This document shows, one piece after another, positions 41,812 to 49,359 of a stretch of 64,000 nt of DNA. The notes under the pieces were generated by a model. It did no database searches. It saw only the letters and a program-made list of their open reading frames with translations, and had not been told where the DNA came from. The position numbers and the translations under genes are program-made. The stretch comes from an uncultured Prevotella sp. (GTDB lineage: Bacteria; Bacteroidota; Bacteroidia; Bacteroidales; Bacteroidaceae). Every line of letters begins with the position of its first letter. Within the stretch, counting starts at the first letter, position 1. The stretch covers positions 300,154-364,153 of the forward strand of contig CABQKA010000001.1 of the NCBI GenBank assembly GCA_902464615.1, in the 5' to 3' direction.

Positions 41812-43995
41812 TTAGTCCGCCAGCTCCAGCTGGTTGCGGATGAGTTCGTAATAATAGCCGCGGAGTGCGACAAGCTCGGCGTGCGTGCCGCGCTCGGCCA
41901 CGCGGCCGTGGCGCAGGACGACAATCTGGTCGGCATTTCTCACGGTGGACAGGCGGTGGGCGATGACGATACGGGTACGGCCGGCAAAGCGCAGTTCCAG
42001 ATTTTCCGTGATGCGGCGCTCGTTCTCCGCGTCGAGCGAGCTGGTGGCTTCGTCCAGCATCAGGTACTGCGGACGCTTATAGACGGCCCGGGCAATCATG
42101 ATGCGTTGTTTCTCGCCCCCGCTCACGCTGATGCCCTCGGAGCCCAGCTTCGTCTGCACCCCGAGCGGGTTGGCTTCCACATAATCCGTGAGGCAGGCCA
42201 CGTCTATCGCCTCGCGCAGACGGGCTTCGTCGTAAGGCTCGCCGAGTACGATGTTGCATTGCAGGGTATCGGAAAAGATGAAATTCTCCTGCATCACGAT
42301 GCCGGAGACGCCGCGCATGGTCTTGGCCGAATAGTCGCGCAGCGGCCGGCCGCCGAGCAGGATGTCGCCGCCCGTCGGTTCGTAAAATTTCAAGAGCAGT
42401 TTCATGAGCGTGGTCTTTCCGCTGCCGCTCTCGCCTACGATGGCGGTCATGCGCCCGGCGGGGATGGTGAAGCTGACGTCCTCCAGCGCGGGCCGGCCTA
42501 TGCGCCCGGTGTAGCTGAACGTCAGGTGGCGCAACTCGATGTCGAGCGGATGGCCGGACGGCACGTCCAGTTGCCGCGGGCCGTCTTCGTCGCGGCAGAG
42601 ATGCACTTCCTCGGAACGCTCCAGGCTGATTTTCGCATCCTGGAACTGTTGCAGGAAACTGATGAGCTGCGAGAGCGGACCGTTCACCTGTCCGATGATG
42701 GCCGAGATGCTCATCATCATGCCAAGAGTCAGGTTGCCGTTCACCACTTCCGCCGCAATCCAGCAGGTGATGATAATGTTTCGCAGCTGGCCGATAACGG
42801 CAAAGCCCGTGCTCTGCACTTGCCCGAGCTTGAGCGAGCGTTGGCTCATCCGGTACTGCCGTTCCTGCATCTCGCGCCACTCCGCTATTTTATAGTCCTC
42901 GTAGCCGTTGAGCTTGATATCGGTAATGCCGGACATCAGTTCGTAGAGCTTGTTCTGGTTTTCGGCATTCAGCTTGAACTGCTCGTAGTCAATGACCTTG
43001 CGCCGACGGAAGAAGTAGGTCATCCACGCCGTGCCCAGACCCGTCAGCAGGAAGTAGACCAATAATATCAAGGGACTGTACCAGCCGATAATAAGCAAAT
43101 AGAACGGAGCCGAGACGAGCGAGAAAAAAGTCTGCACCGTGTTCTGCGTGACAAAGCCTTGCAGGCGCGCGTGGTCTCCGAGCCGCTGCTGGTAGTCTCC
43201 CACGCTTTTTGTCTCGAAGAAGGTCATGGGCAGGCGCAGTAACTTCGTCAGGTAGTCCCCCAGAATATGGATGTTGATGCGGGTGCTCATGTAAAGCGTC
43301 ACCCAGCTGCTGATCAGCCCCATTGAAAACGTCCCGACGAAAAGGAATATCTGCGCCAGCATGATATTCAGGATAAGGCCCATGTTACGCATCCCGATGC
43401 CTTCGTCTACCATGGCCTGCGTCAGGAACGGCGTGACGAGCGAAAGCAGGATGCCGAAGAACATTCCGAAGGCAGACTGCGACATCTCCCAGCGGAAAGG
43501 CCAGACATACTTCCTGGCGAAGCGCACGAAGCTATGCTTCTCCTTCACAGCGGGCCTGGCGAAGAAGGCATCGGTCGGTTCGATGGCTACGACCACGCCC
43601 TTGTCGCCGTTGAGCCAGAAATGGGCGAAGTCCGTCTCCCGGAATACGTGGCGGCCGTAAGCCGGGTCGGCCACGCAGTAGCGCCAGCCTCCGCCCCAGC
43701 GGCTGCGGCGCACGTCGTAGAGCACGACGAAATGGTTCTGCTCCCAATGCAGGATGGCCGGCAGCGGGCATTTCCCGCGCAACTGCTCCAAGGTCATGGC
43801 AAAGGTGGCACTTTCGGCGCCCAGCTCTTTCAAGGCGTCGCGGATGCCGGCCACGCTCACCCCCTCGCGGGTCAGGTGGGCCAGCGAGCGCAAGTAGGAC
43901 AAGGGATAGTCCTTGCCGTAGTACGACGCCACCATGCGGATGCAGGCCGGCCCGCAATCCATCTGGTCAAACTGTCGCGTCCATTTCATTCTCAT
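41812..43995 (-). CDS. Peptidase C39-domain ABC exporter
   Basis: A 727-residue half-transporter that cuts the double-glycine leader of a peptide or small protein and exports it. N-terminal C39 peptidase: Cys14 in QMDCGPACIRMV, His88 in NHFVVLYDV, Asp110 in VADPAYG, a complete triad. Six transmembrane helices follow at about 165-440, then the nucleotide-binding domain with Walker A GESGSGKTT (about 520), signature SVSGGEKQR, Walker B YLMLDEATSSLD and the switch His IAHRLST. The downstream gene encodes a very short HlyD-like protein. No double-glycine precursor gene is evident nearby, so the cargo is unknown. Confidence 0.92.
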   Translation of the reverse strand: MRMKWTRQFDQMDCGPACIRMVASYYGKDYPLSYLRSLAHLTREGVSVAGIRDALKELGAESATFAMTLEQLRGKCPLPAILHWEQNHFVVLYDVRRSRWGGGWRYCVADPAYGRHVFRETDFAHFWLNGDKGVVVAIEPTDAFFARPAVKEKHSFVRFARKYVWPFRWEMSQSAFGMFFGILLSLVTPFLTQAMVDEGIGMRNMGLILNIMLAQIFLFVGTFSMGLISSWVTLYMSTRINIHILGDYLTKLLRLPMTFFETKSVGDYQQRLGDHARLQGFVTQNTVQTFFSLVSAPFYLLIIGWYSPLILLVYFLLTGLGTAWMTYFFRRRKVIDYEQFKLNAENQNKLYELMSGITDIKLNGYEDYKIAEWREMQERQYRMSQRSLKLGQVQSTGFAVIGQLRNIIITCWIAAEVVNGNLTLGMMMSISAIIGQVNGPLSQLISFLQQFQDAKISLERSEEVHLCRDEDGPRQLDVPSGHPLDIELRHLTFSYTGRIGRPALEDVSFTIPAGRMTAIVGESGSGKTTLMKLLLKFYEPTGGDILLGGRPLRDYSAKTMRGVSGIVMQENFIFSDTLQCNIVLGEPYDEARLREAIDVACLTDYVEANPLGVQTKLGSEGISVSGGEKQRIMIARAVYKRPQYLMLDEATSSLDAENERRITENLELRFAGRTRIVIAHRLSTVRNADQIVVLRHGRVAERGTHAELVALRGYYYELIRNQLELAD

Positions 43996-44109
43996 GGGGT
44001 AAACGAATGCTCATCTCTTATTTATACGGACACACCGGCTACAGGCCAGGGGCCTCGGGAACCGCACTTCCGGCCGGGCCTTCCTTGCCTTGCGTGTACG
44101 CCTACGCCC

Positions 44110-44141
44110 CAAAATTACACTTTCCTGGCCGGAAAAACAAG
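44110..44141 (-). promoter_or_regulatory. Promoter of the C39 exporter operon
   Basis: On the minus strand CTTG (44141-44138), 20 bases, TAATTTTG (44117-44110). The leader is about 108 bases to the ATG at 43995. The 43996-44412 gap also holds array 7 and the ompA terminator, and no further gene. Confidence 0.6.
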
Positions 44142-44223
44142 GGGACAGCGGACTAAACATATACGGCGGCGGCCGCACACCCTGCCGGATGGCCCGCGAC
44201 GGGACAGATGCCGGCAGCTTCCC

Positions 44224-44286
44224 ACTCCCCTTATCCCCGTCCGTCCGGGGCTAAGGCCCGTCGCCACGGGAACAGGCCCCGTCGCC
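44224..44286. repeat. 21-bp repeat array 7 (3 units)
   Basis: Units at 44224-44244, 44245-44265 and 44266-44286. Units one and two pair over 11 bp with one mismatch (44229-44239 with 44246-44256). It lies between the ompA terminator and the C39 exporter promoter. Confidence 0.8.
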
Positions 44287-44346
44287 GCGCGGCCGGGCCG
44301 CGGCGGCCGCACGCCCGGCGATGCCTGCGCACCACCGGGAAAGGAA

Positions 44347-44386
44347 AAGGGCCGGACAAGCCCCCGCAAGAGGCTGTCCGGCCCTT
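44347..44386 (-). terminator. Terminator of the OmpA-family gene
   Basis: Perfect 12-bp stem AAGGGCCGGACA (44347-44358) with 44375-44386; on the minus strand it is followed by TTCCTT. It ends the OmpA-family transcript just after its stop codon. Confidence 0.8.
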
Positions 44387-44412
44387 GAATGGCCCGAACG
44401 GGCAGACTGGTG

Positions 44413-45552
44413 TCAGCGCCCTTCGTCAAGGGTACAGATGCTGACGCGGTTCCAGTCCGGCTCGGAGAAGAGGTTGCCCACGCCCTGGCCCTCGGCCGTG
44501 ATGCGGTCCTGGCTGATGCCGTACTTCTTCACGAGGATGGACTTCACCGCCTCGGCGCGCTCGCGGGCCAGCCGCTCGTTGATTTCCGCGCTCCCCTCGG
44601 GCGAGGCATAGCCCTTGATGACGACTTTCGCGTCGGCGTGCCGCTTCATATAAGTGGCCACACGCTCCACGTTAGGCAACTGCGAAGCGTCCACGGTGCT
44701 CTTGCCCTGACGGAAAGTGACGACCGACTCCATCGTTTGCTTCGTGCTGACCACACGTTGCACCACAGGCTGCTGATTGCGGCAGTCGTTCAGCTTCTGC
44801 TGGAGTTCGCGCACTTCGCCCTCCTTGCGGCGCAACTCGCGGTCGCGCTCGGCCACCATGCCGCGCAGGTCGTTGACCTTGGCGTTGAGTGCATCGACTT
44901 CGGACTGGTCGTAAGGTTTGAGCAACGTAAAGTGGTGCTTGTGGTTGCTGTTGCGGAAATGGTAGACTACGCCCGCCGTCAGCTCGATGACGGAGTTGTT
45001 GACGTTATACTGTACGTCCGTCGTCCTCAACCCGCCTTCCAGCCCGTAGACTATGGCGGGCTTCAAGGCGACTGTCCAGGCTTTTTCCGGGCCTAAGTTG
45101 AAATTGAAGTTCAGCCCGAACTTTGAAGTCAGCTCGTTGCCCGAGGCCGCCTCGTAGCAGGTCCCGCCGCCGAAGTAGTGGCTGAAGCCGATGCCGACTA
45201 CGCCCTCCACCTCAAAGAGGCGGGGCGTCCCGGTGTAGGCCCAGAACAGATTGGAGAAGTTCACTTTGCCCAGCAAGCTGGTGTTGAGGTTGTCCACCGC
45301 GGTATAGCTGCCCGTGGTGTTGAACCCGGCAACTGTCTCCACGCCTACTCCGAAGACCGGCGTAATCTGTTTCGTCAAGTCCAGGCCGAGCACGCCGCGC
45401 GTGTGGCCGAACCAGCTGCGCGTGGTAGGAGCCTCGGCGCCGCCCATCAGCCCGAGCGACCAGTTGTCGAGGAACTTGTGCCCTTCGACGCACTGTGCGC
45501 CTGCCGCCAGCGTGGCAGCGCCCAGTAAAGCCAACGTAAATAATCTTTTCAT
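44413..45552 (-). CDS. OmpA-family outer membrane protein
   Basis: A 379-residue protein with a signal peptide (MKRLFTLALLGAATLAAGA), an N-terminal eight-stranded-type beta-barrel (about 25-205, ending VIELTAGVVYHFRNS), a coiled-coil linker (about 218-262, VDALNAKVNDLRGMVAERDRE with charged repeats), and a C-terminal peptidoglycan-binding OmpA domain (about 275-379) containing VVIKGYASPEGSAEINERLA and RITAEGQGVGNLF. It anchors the outer membrane to the cell wall. Single gene with its own promoter and terminator. Confidence 0.9.
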   Translation of the reverse strand: MKRLFTLALLGAATLAAGAQCVEGHKFLDNWSLGLMGGAEAPTTRSWFGHTRGVLGLDLTKQITPVFGVGVETVAGFNTTGSYTAVDNLNTSLLGKVNFSNLFWAYTGTPRLFEVEGVVGIGFSHYFGGGTCYEAASGNELTSKFGLNFNFNLGPEKAWTVALKPAIVYGLEGGLRTTDVQYNVNNSVIELTAGVVYHFRNSNHKHHFTLLKPYDQSEVDALNAKVNDLRGMVAERDRELRRKEGEVRELQQKLNDCRNQQPVVQRVVSTKQTMESVVTFRQGKSTVDASQLPNVERVATYMKRHADAKVVIKGYASPEGSAEINERLARERAEAVKSILVKKYGISQDRITAEGQGVGNLFSEPDWNRVSICTLDEGR

Positions 45553-45614
45553 ACGCTTAAAATTTGGTTGATAAAAAATTGTCGCGCCGTACCTTGCGGC
45601 TGCAATGCTTATTG

Positions 45615-45645
45615 CAAAAATACGGAATTATCCCGGTGCGTCAAC
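45615..45645 (-). promoter_or_regulatory. Promoter of the OmpA-family gene
   Basis: On the minus strand GTTG (45645-45642), 19 bases, TATTTTTG (45622-45615). Leader of about 60 bases. Confidence 0.65.
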
Positions 45646-45824
45646 CTTCCGGGGCATTTTGTTGGCTAAAAAAGATTAAGGAGTCGTGCCTGCACGCACA
45701 GAAAACGGCCGCCGCGACACCCGCACTGTCCTGAAGGACGCGAACAGTGTCCCGGCAAGGTTCCGGCCCGACCTTGCCGGAACGGGGCGGGGCAGGAAAT
45801 TTCGCAAGAAAGAAATGCGGAAAA

Positions 45825-45856
45825 TTTGGCCACTCCGCCACAATCCATTAATTTTG
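45825..45856 (+). promoter_or_regulatory. Promoter of the DUF3467 gene
   Basis: TTTG at 45825-45828, 20 bases, TAATTTTG at 45849-45856. Both boxes and spacing fit the consensus. Leader of about 90 bases. Confidence 0.7.
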
Positions 45857-45948
45857 CCCTCGCTGCCGCCGTCGTGCGCGGCAGGCAGCACGGTGCACGC
45901 ACCGTCTGCAGAAGCCTACCAAATTTTTATCTTAATACTCATCACATC

Positions 45949-46281
45949 ATGGAAAATCAAAACAACAACAACGAGAACCAGCTGAAGATTGAGCTCACCC
46001 CGGAAGTAGCCGAGGGCATCTATGCCAACCTGGCCATCATCACACACTCCAGCGCCGAGGTAGTGCTCGACTTCGTCCGCGTGTTGCCGGGCGTGCCCAA
46101 AGCTAACGTGAAGAGCCGCATCATCCTGGCTCCGGAACACGCCAAGCGCCTGCTCCTCGCCCTGCAGGACAACGTAGCGAAATATGAAAAGGCTTTCGGC
46201 CCCATCAACCTGCCGGGCATGGAGCCGCAGGCCGGAGGCCGCACCGCCACGCCGTTCGGTATGCCCGAAGGCAAGGCGTAA
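45949..46281 (+). CDS. DUF3467 protein
   Basis: A 110-residue cytosolic protein. After an Asn-rich start (MENQNNNNENQLKI) comes the DUF3467 core: GIYANLAIITHSSAEVVLDF, VLPGVPKANVKSRIILAP, then AKRLLLALQDNVAKYEKAFG. Function is unknown; the family is short and widely conserved in Bacteroidota. The ATG at 45949 is preferred because longer in-frame starts overlap the promoter. A strong terminator follows at 46313-46347. Confidence 0.85.
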   Translation: MENQNNNNENQLKIELTPEVAEGIYANLAIITHSSAEVVLDFVRVLPGVPKANVKSRIILAPEHAKRLLLALQDNVAKYEKAFGPINLPGMEPQAGGRTATPFGMPEGKA

Positions 46282-46312
46282 GCCCCATCCCGCTTTTTCA
46301 CATCCCCACAAA

Positions 46313-46347
46313 GCCGCTGCGGCCATTGCGCCGCAGCGGCCTTTTTT
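46313..46347 (+). terminator. Terminator of the DUF3467 gene
   Basis: Perfect 11-bp stem GCCGCTGCGGC (46313-46323) with 46330-46340, followed by six T (46342-46347). A strong intrinsic terminator. Confidence 0.92.
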
Positions 46348-46370
46348 GTACCGCGGCCGCCGCGGGCCGC

Positions 46371-46454
46371 ACAAGCCTTAGCCCAGGAAAAACAAGCCTT
46401 AGCCCAAAAGTGACGGGCCTTAGCCCTGCAGACACGAGCCACAGCCGGGCAATT
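46371..46454. repeat. 21-bp repeat array 8 (4 units)
   Basis: Units at 46371-46391, 46392-46412, 46413-46433 and 46434-46454, all in the same orientation (CCTTAGCCC type), so no long stem forms. It lies directly after the DUF3467 terminator and before the TonB receptor promoter, so termination cannot be its only job here. Confidence 0.85.
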
Positions 46455-46498
46455 CCGGACCGGCAGACAACCGGAGACAGCATGCGCCATGAAAGTCT

Positions 46499-46563
46499 GA
46501 AACAAACACCACAAAATCGAAACAAAATCTAAACTTTTTTGTAATATAAGCCCCGTACTTTTG
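46499..46563 (+). promoter_or_regulatory. Promoter and putative activator repeats of the TonB operon
   Basis: TTTG at 46538-46541 and TACTTTTG at 46556-46563 are only 14 bases apart, so the -33 box is poorly placed. Just upstream, CAAAATC occurs twice at 11-base spacing (46512-46518 and 46523-46529), and GAAACAAA at 46499 and 46519. Direct repeats of one helical turn before a weak promoter suggest a PhoB-like activator site. Confidence 0.4.
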
Positions 46564-46589
46564 CAGCCGGAAACAATATTACTTCATTA

Positions 46590-49322
46590 ATGCAACACGC
46601 TAAATGGGCTATCGCTTTGGGAATGACACTGCTGCCGGTCATTCCTGTAACAGCGGACGAGCCGGACGAAACTAAAGACACAGACACGAAAGTACTGAAA
46701 GGGCTTATTGTCGACGCGGCCACCGGGGAGCGGATAATCGGCGCGAACGTTTATTTCAAGGATGACCGGACGCACGGTACGACCACGGGGCTCGACGGCT
46801 CGTTCCGCCTGGAGCGGACAGGGAAGGGCAACACGGTTGTCTGCACCTGTCTGGGCTACAACAGCCGGGAATACGTGGTCACCGCGACGGAGGGCGAGGT
46901 GTCCATACCCATGAACGAAATGAGCACGACGCTGGGCGAAGCCACCGTATTCGCTTTCAACCCCGGACGCACGGAAGCAGGCGCACGCAGTATGGAAAAG
47001 CGCGCCATGAACGTTGTCAACGTGATGAGTGCCAAGGCCATCGAGCTGTCGCCGGACCTGACGGTAGGCAACGCGCTGGGCCGCATGTCGGGCATCACGC
47101 TCGAACGCAGCGAGTCGGGCGAAGGGCAATATGCCATCCTGCGCGGCATGGACAAACGCTACAACTACACGCTGGTGAACGGTATCAAAATTCCCAGCCC
47201 GGACAACAAGAACCGCTACGTGCCGCTGGACATCTTCCCGGCCGAGCTGCTGGACCGCATCGAAGTACACAAGTCGCTCACGGCCGACCTGGAAGGCGAC
47301 GGCATCGGGGGCGCCGTGAACCTGGTCATGAAAGATGCGCCGGACCGCCGCACGCTGACCGTGAACGCCTCGGCCGGTTACAGCAGCCTCTATTTCGACC
47401 GTTCGTTCTCCTCGTTCGAGGCAGGCGGCATACAGTCCAAATCGCCTAACGAGCTGCACGGAGAGGACTACCGCGTCGCGGCTTCGGACTTCACCATGCA
47501 GAACCTGCACATGAACCGCCTGAAGTTTGTCCCGGACTTCACTTTGGGCGCTTCCTACGGCGACCGTTTCTTCGACAAGAAGCTGGGCCTCATGGCGGCC
47601 TTGAGTTTCCAGAACAACCACCGGGGCAAAAGCAGCGACATCTACTACGAGCCAGGCTCGTCCTCGTACGGCGAAACGACCTACCGCGACTTTTCGGAAC
47701 AACAGACACGGCTGGGCGCGCACCTGAAGCTGGACTACCAGCTCAGCAGGCTCCACAAGCTGACATGGTACAACGGTTACATTTTCTTCCGCAACCAGCA
47801 GGTGCGCGACGCGCAGGCCCCCGACGAAGAGCAGGTGCGCCTGCGCCTGAACAAGCAGGGCATCTTCAACTCGACGCTGGCAGGCGAGCACCGGCTGGCC
47901 GACGAACGGCTGGAGGTGGACTGGCGCGCCGTCTACTCGAAAGCCACGAACCGCACGCCGGACAACACGCAGATCAACCTGACCACTTCGCGCAGCGGCC
48001 TGCAGACGCTCTCAGTGGACCGGGCCGCGACACGACGCTGGGAGCACAACTCGGACGAGGACATGGCGGGCTACGCCGACCTTACGTACCACTTCGACGT
48101 CCCGTTTGGCACGCTCGACGTACAGGGCGGAGGCATGTACCGCGACAAGAAGCGTTCGAGCTTTTACAATGAATACGTATTCACGGCGCCGGACGACAAT
48201 CGCTCGCAAGTGCGCGGAGAGGACTGGACGAACTTCGACGAGCTGGACCTGGAACCGCCACGTTTCGGCATCCTGACCGACCCGCTCAACTATGACGCAT
48301 CGGAAAAAGTAGGGGCGGCATACATATTGGGCAAGCTCTCTTTCGGGCGGTGGTACTTCACCGCCGGGCTGCGCGCCGAACACACGAACCAAGGCTACTA
48401 CCTGAAACACCCCACGGAAGGTGCGCGCAACGAGGCCTACCAGAAATACTGGGACTTCCTGCCGGACTTCCATGCCAAATTTGAGGTACACGAAAACGCC
48501 AACCTGCGCTTCTCGTACGCACGGGCTATCAACCGCCCGAGTTTCTTCGAAATAGTCCCTTACAACATTATCAACGAAGACTACAAGGAACGCGGCAACC
48601 CGGACCTGAAGCACACCGTGGCCGACAACCTTGACCTGCGCTACGAGTGGTTCCCCTCCCCGTCCGAACAGATTATGGTGGGTCTCTTCTACAAGCACAT
48701 CCAGGACCCCATCGAATATGGTATGGAAACCAGCGGACAGGACACGTACTACACGCCCGAGAACTTCGGTACGGCCAACAACTTCGGCGTGGAAATGGAC
48801 CTGACGAAATACTTCAACCGTTTCGGCGTCCGGCTGAACTATACTTACACGCATTCCAGCATCACGACGGACAAGACCATAGAAGTAGCCAATACGGACC
48901 CGAACAGCGAGGCCACGGTCGTGACCCGGACCGTGCGCGAAACCCGCCCGCTCTTCGGACAGGCCGGCCATGTGTTCAACATCGCCCTCCTCTACAAAGA
49001 CACGGAAAACGGCTGGGACGCCCAGCTGGCTTTCAACTACACGGGCGAGCGCCTGGCCATCGTATCGCGCTTCTACGAGAACGACAGCTGGGAAGACGGC
49101 TATCCCCAACTGGACGCCTCGCTCGAAAAACGCTTCGGCGACAGCGGATTCAGCCTATTTGCCAAGGCCAACAACCTGCTGAACCTGCCGGTCGTGCAAT
49201 TCACGAAAAAGAACTGGCGCAACGAGAACGCGACACAAGCCGAGCGACACAAGGGCGGAATCCTTGAACGGAAAGAACGCTACGGGCAGAGTTTCCTCGT
49301 AGGCGTGCGCTTCAAGCTCTGA
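46590..49322 (+). CDS. TonB-dependent outer membrane receptor
   Basis: A 910-residue energised transporter of the outer membrane. After a signal peptide (residues about 1-22) comes a carboxypeptidase-regulatory-like domain (KVLKGLIVDAATGERIIGAN, about 35-110), a plug domain (GNALGRMSGITLERSESGEG, YNYTLVNGIKIPSPD, RIEVHKSLTADLEGDGIGGA) and a 22-stranded barrel ending YGQSFLVGVRFKL. It has no SusD partner; a beta-helix surface lipoprotein follows after 37 bases instead. The substrate is inferred from the phosphatase two genes on: phosphate or a phosphorylated compound. Confidence 0.9.
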   Translation: MQHAKWAIALGMTLLPVIPVTADEPDETKDTDTKVLKGLIVDAATGERIIGANVYFKDDRTHGTTTGLDGSFRLERTGKGNTVVCTCLGYNSREYVVTATEGEVSIPMNEMSTTLGEATVFAFNPGRTEAGARSMEKRAMNVVNVMSAKAIELSPDLTVGNALGRMSGITLERSESGEGQYAILRGMDKRYNYTLVNGIKIPSPDNKNRYVPLDIFPAELLDRIEVHKSLTADLEGDGIGGAVNLVMKDAPDRRTLTVNASAGYSSLYFDRSFSSFEAGGIQSKSPNELHGEDYRVAASDFTMQNLHMNRLKFVPDFTLGASYGDRFFDKKLGLMAALSFQNNHRGKSSDIYYEPGSSSYGETTYRDFSEQQTRLGAHLKLDYQLSRLHKLTWYNGYIFFRNQQVRDAQAPDEEQVRLRLNKQGIFNSTLAGEHRLADERLEVDWRAVYSKATNRTPDNTQINLTTSRSGLQTLSVDRAATRRWEHNSDEDMAGYADLTYHFDVPFGTLDVQGGGMYRDKKRSSFYNEYVFTAPDDNRSQVRGEDWTNFDELDLEPPRFGILTDPLNYDASEKVGAAYILGKLSFGRWYFTAGLRAEHTNQGYYLKHPTEGARNEAYQKYWDFLPDFHAKFEVHENANLRFSYARAINRPSFFEIVPYNIINEDYKERGNPDLKHTVADNLDLRYEWFPSPSEQIMVGLFYKHIQDPIEYGMETSGQDTYYTPENFGTANNFGVEMDLTKYFNRFGVRLNYTYTHSSITTDKTIEVANTDPNSEATVVTRTVRETRPLFGQAGHVFNIALLYKDTENGWDAQLAFNYTGERLAIVSRFYENDSWEDGYPQLDASLEKRFGDSGFSLFAKANNLLNLPVVQFTKKNWRNENATQAERHKGGILERKERYGQSFLVGVRFKL

Positions 49323-49359
49323 CATTAAAGACAACAAACATCACTTTATTTATTTCAAC

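Larger units (their letters stand above)
45553..45948. other. Divergent spacer with two promoters
   Basis: A 396-base region between the OmpA gene (minus) and the DUF3467 gene (plus). It holds one promoter for each direction (45615-45645 minus, 45825-45856 plus). Between them, 45646-45824, I see nothing that reads as a gene or structured element. Confidence 0.6.

Noticed and set aside
486..46454. Heptapeptide repeats such as KTGLSPV in several frames
   Set aside because: They are translations of the 21-bp units (seven codons) in intergenic DNA, not protein repeats.
486..46454. Reading the 21-bp arrays as CRISPR
   Set aside because: Units abut without spacers, are far shorter than CRISPR repeats and vary in orientation; no cas genes are present.
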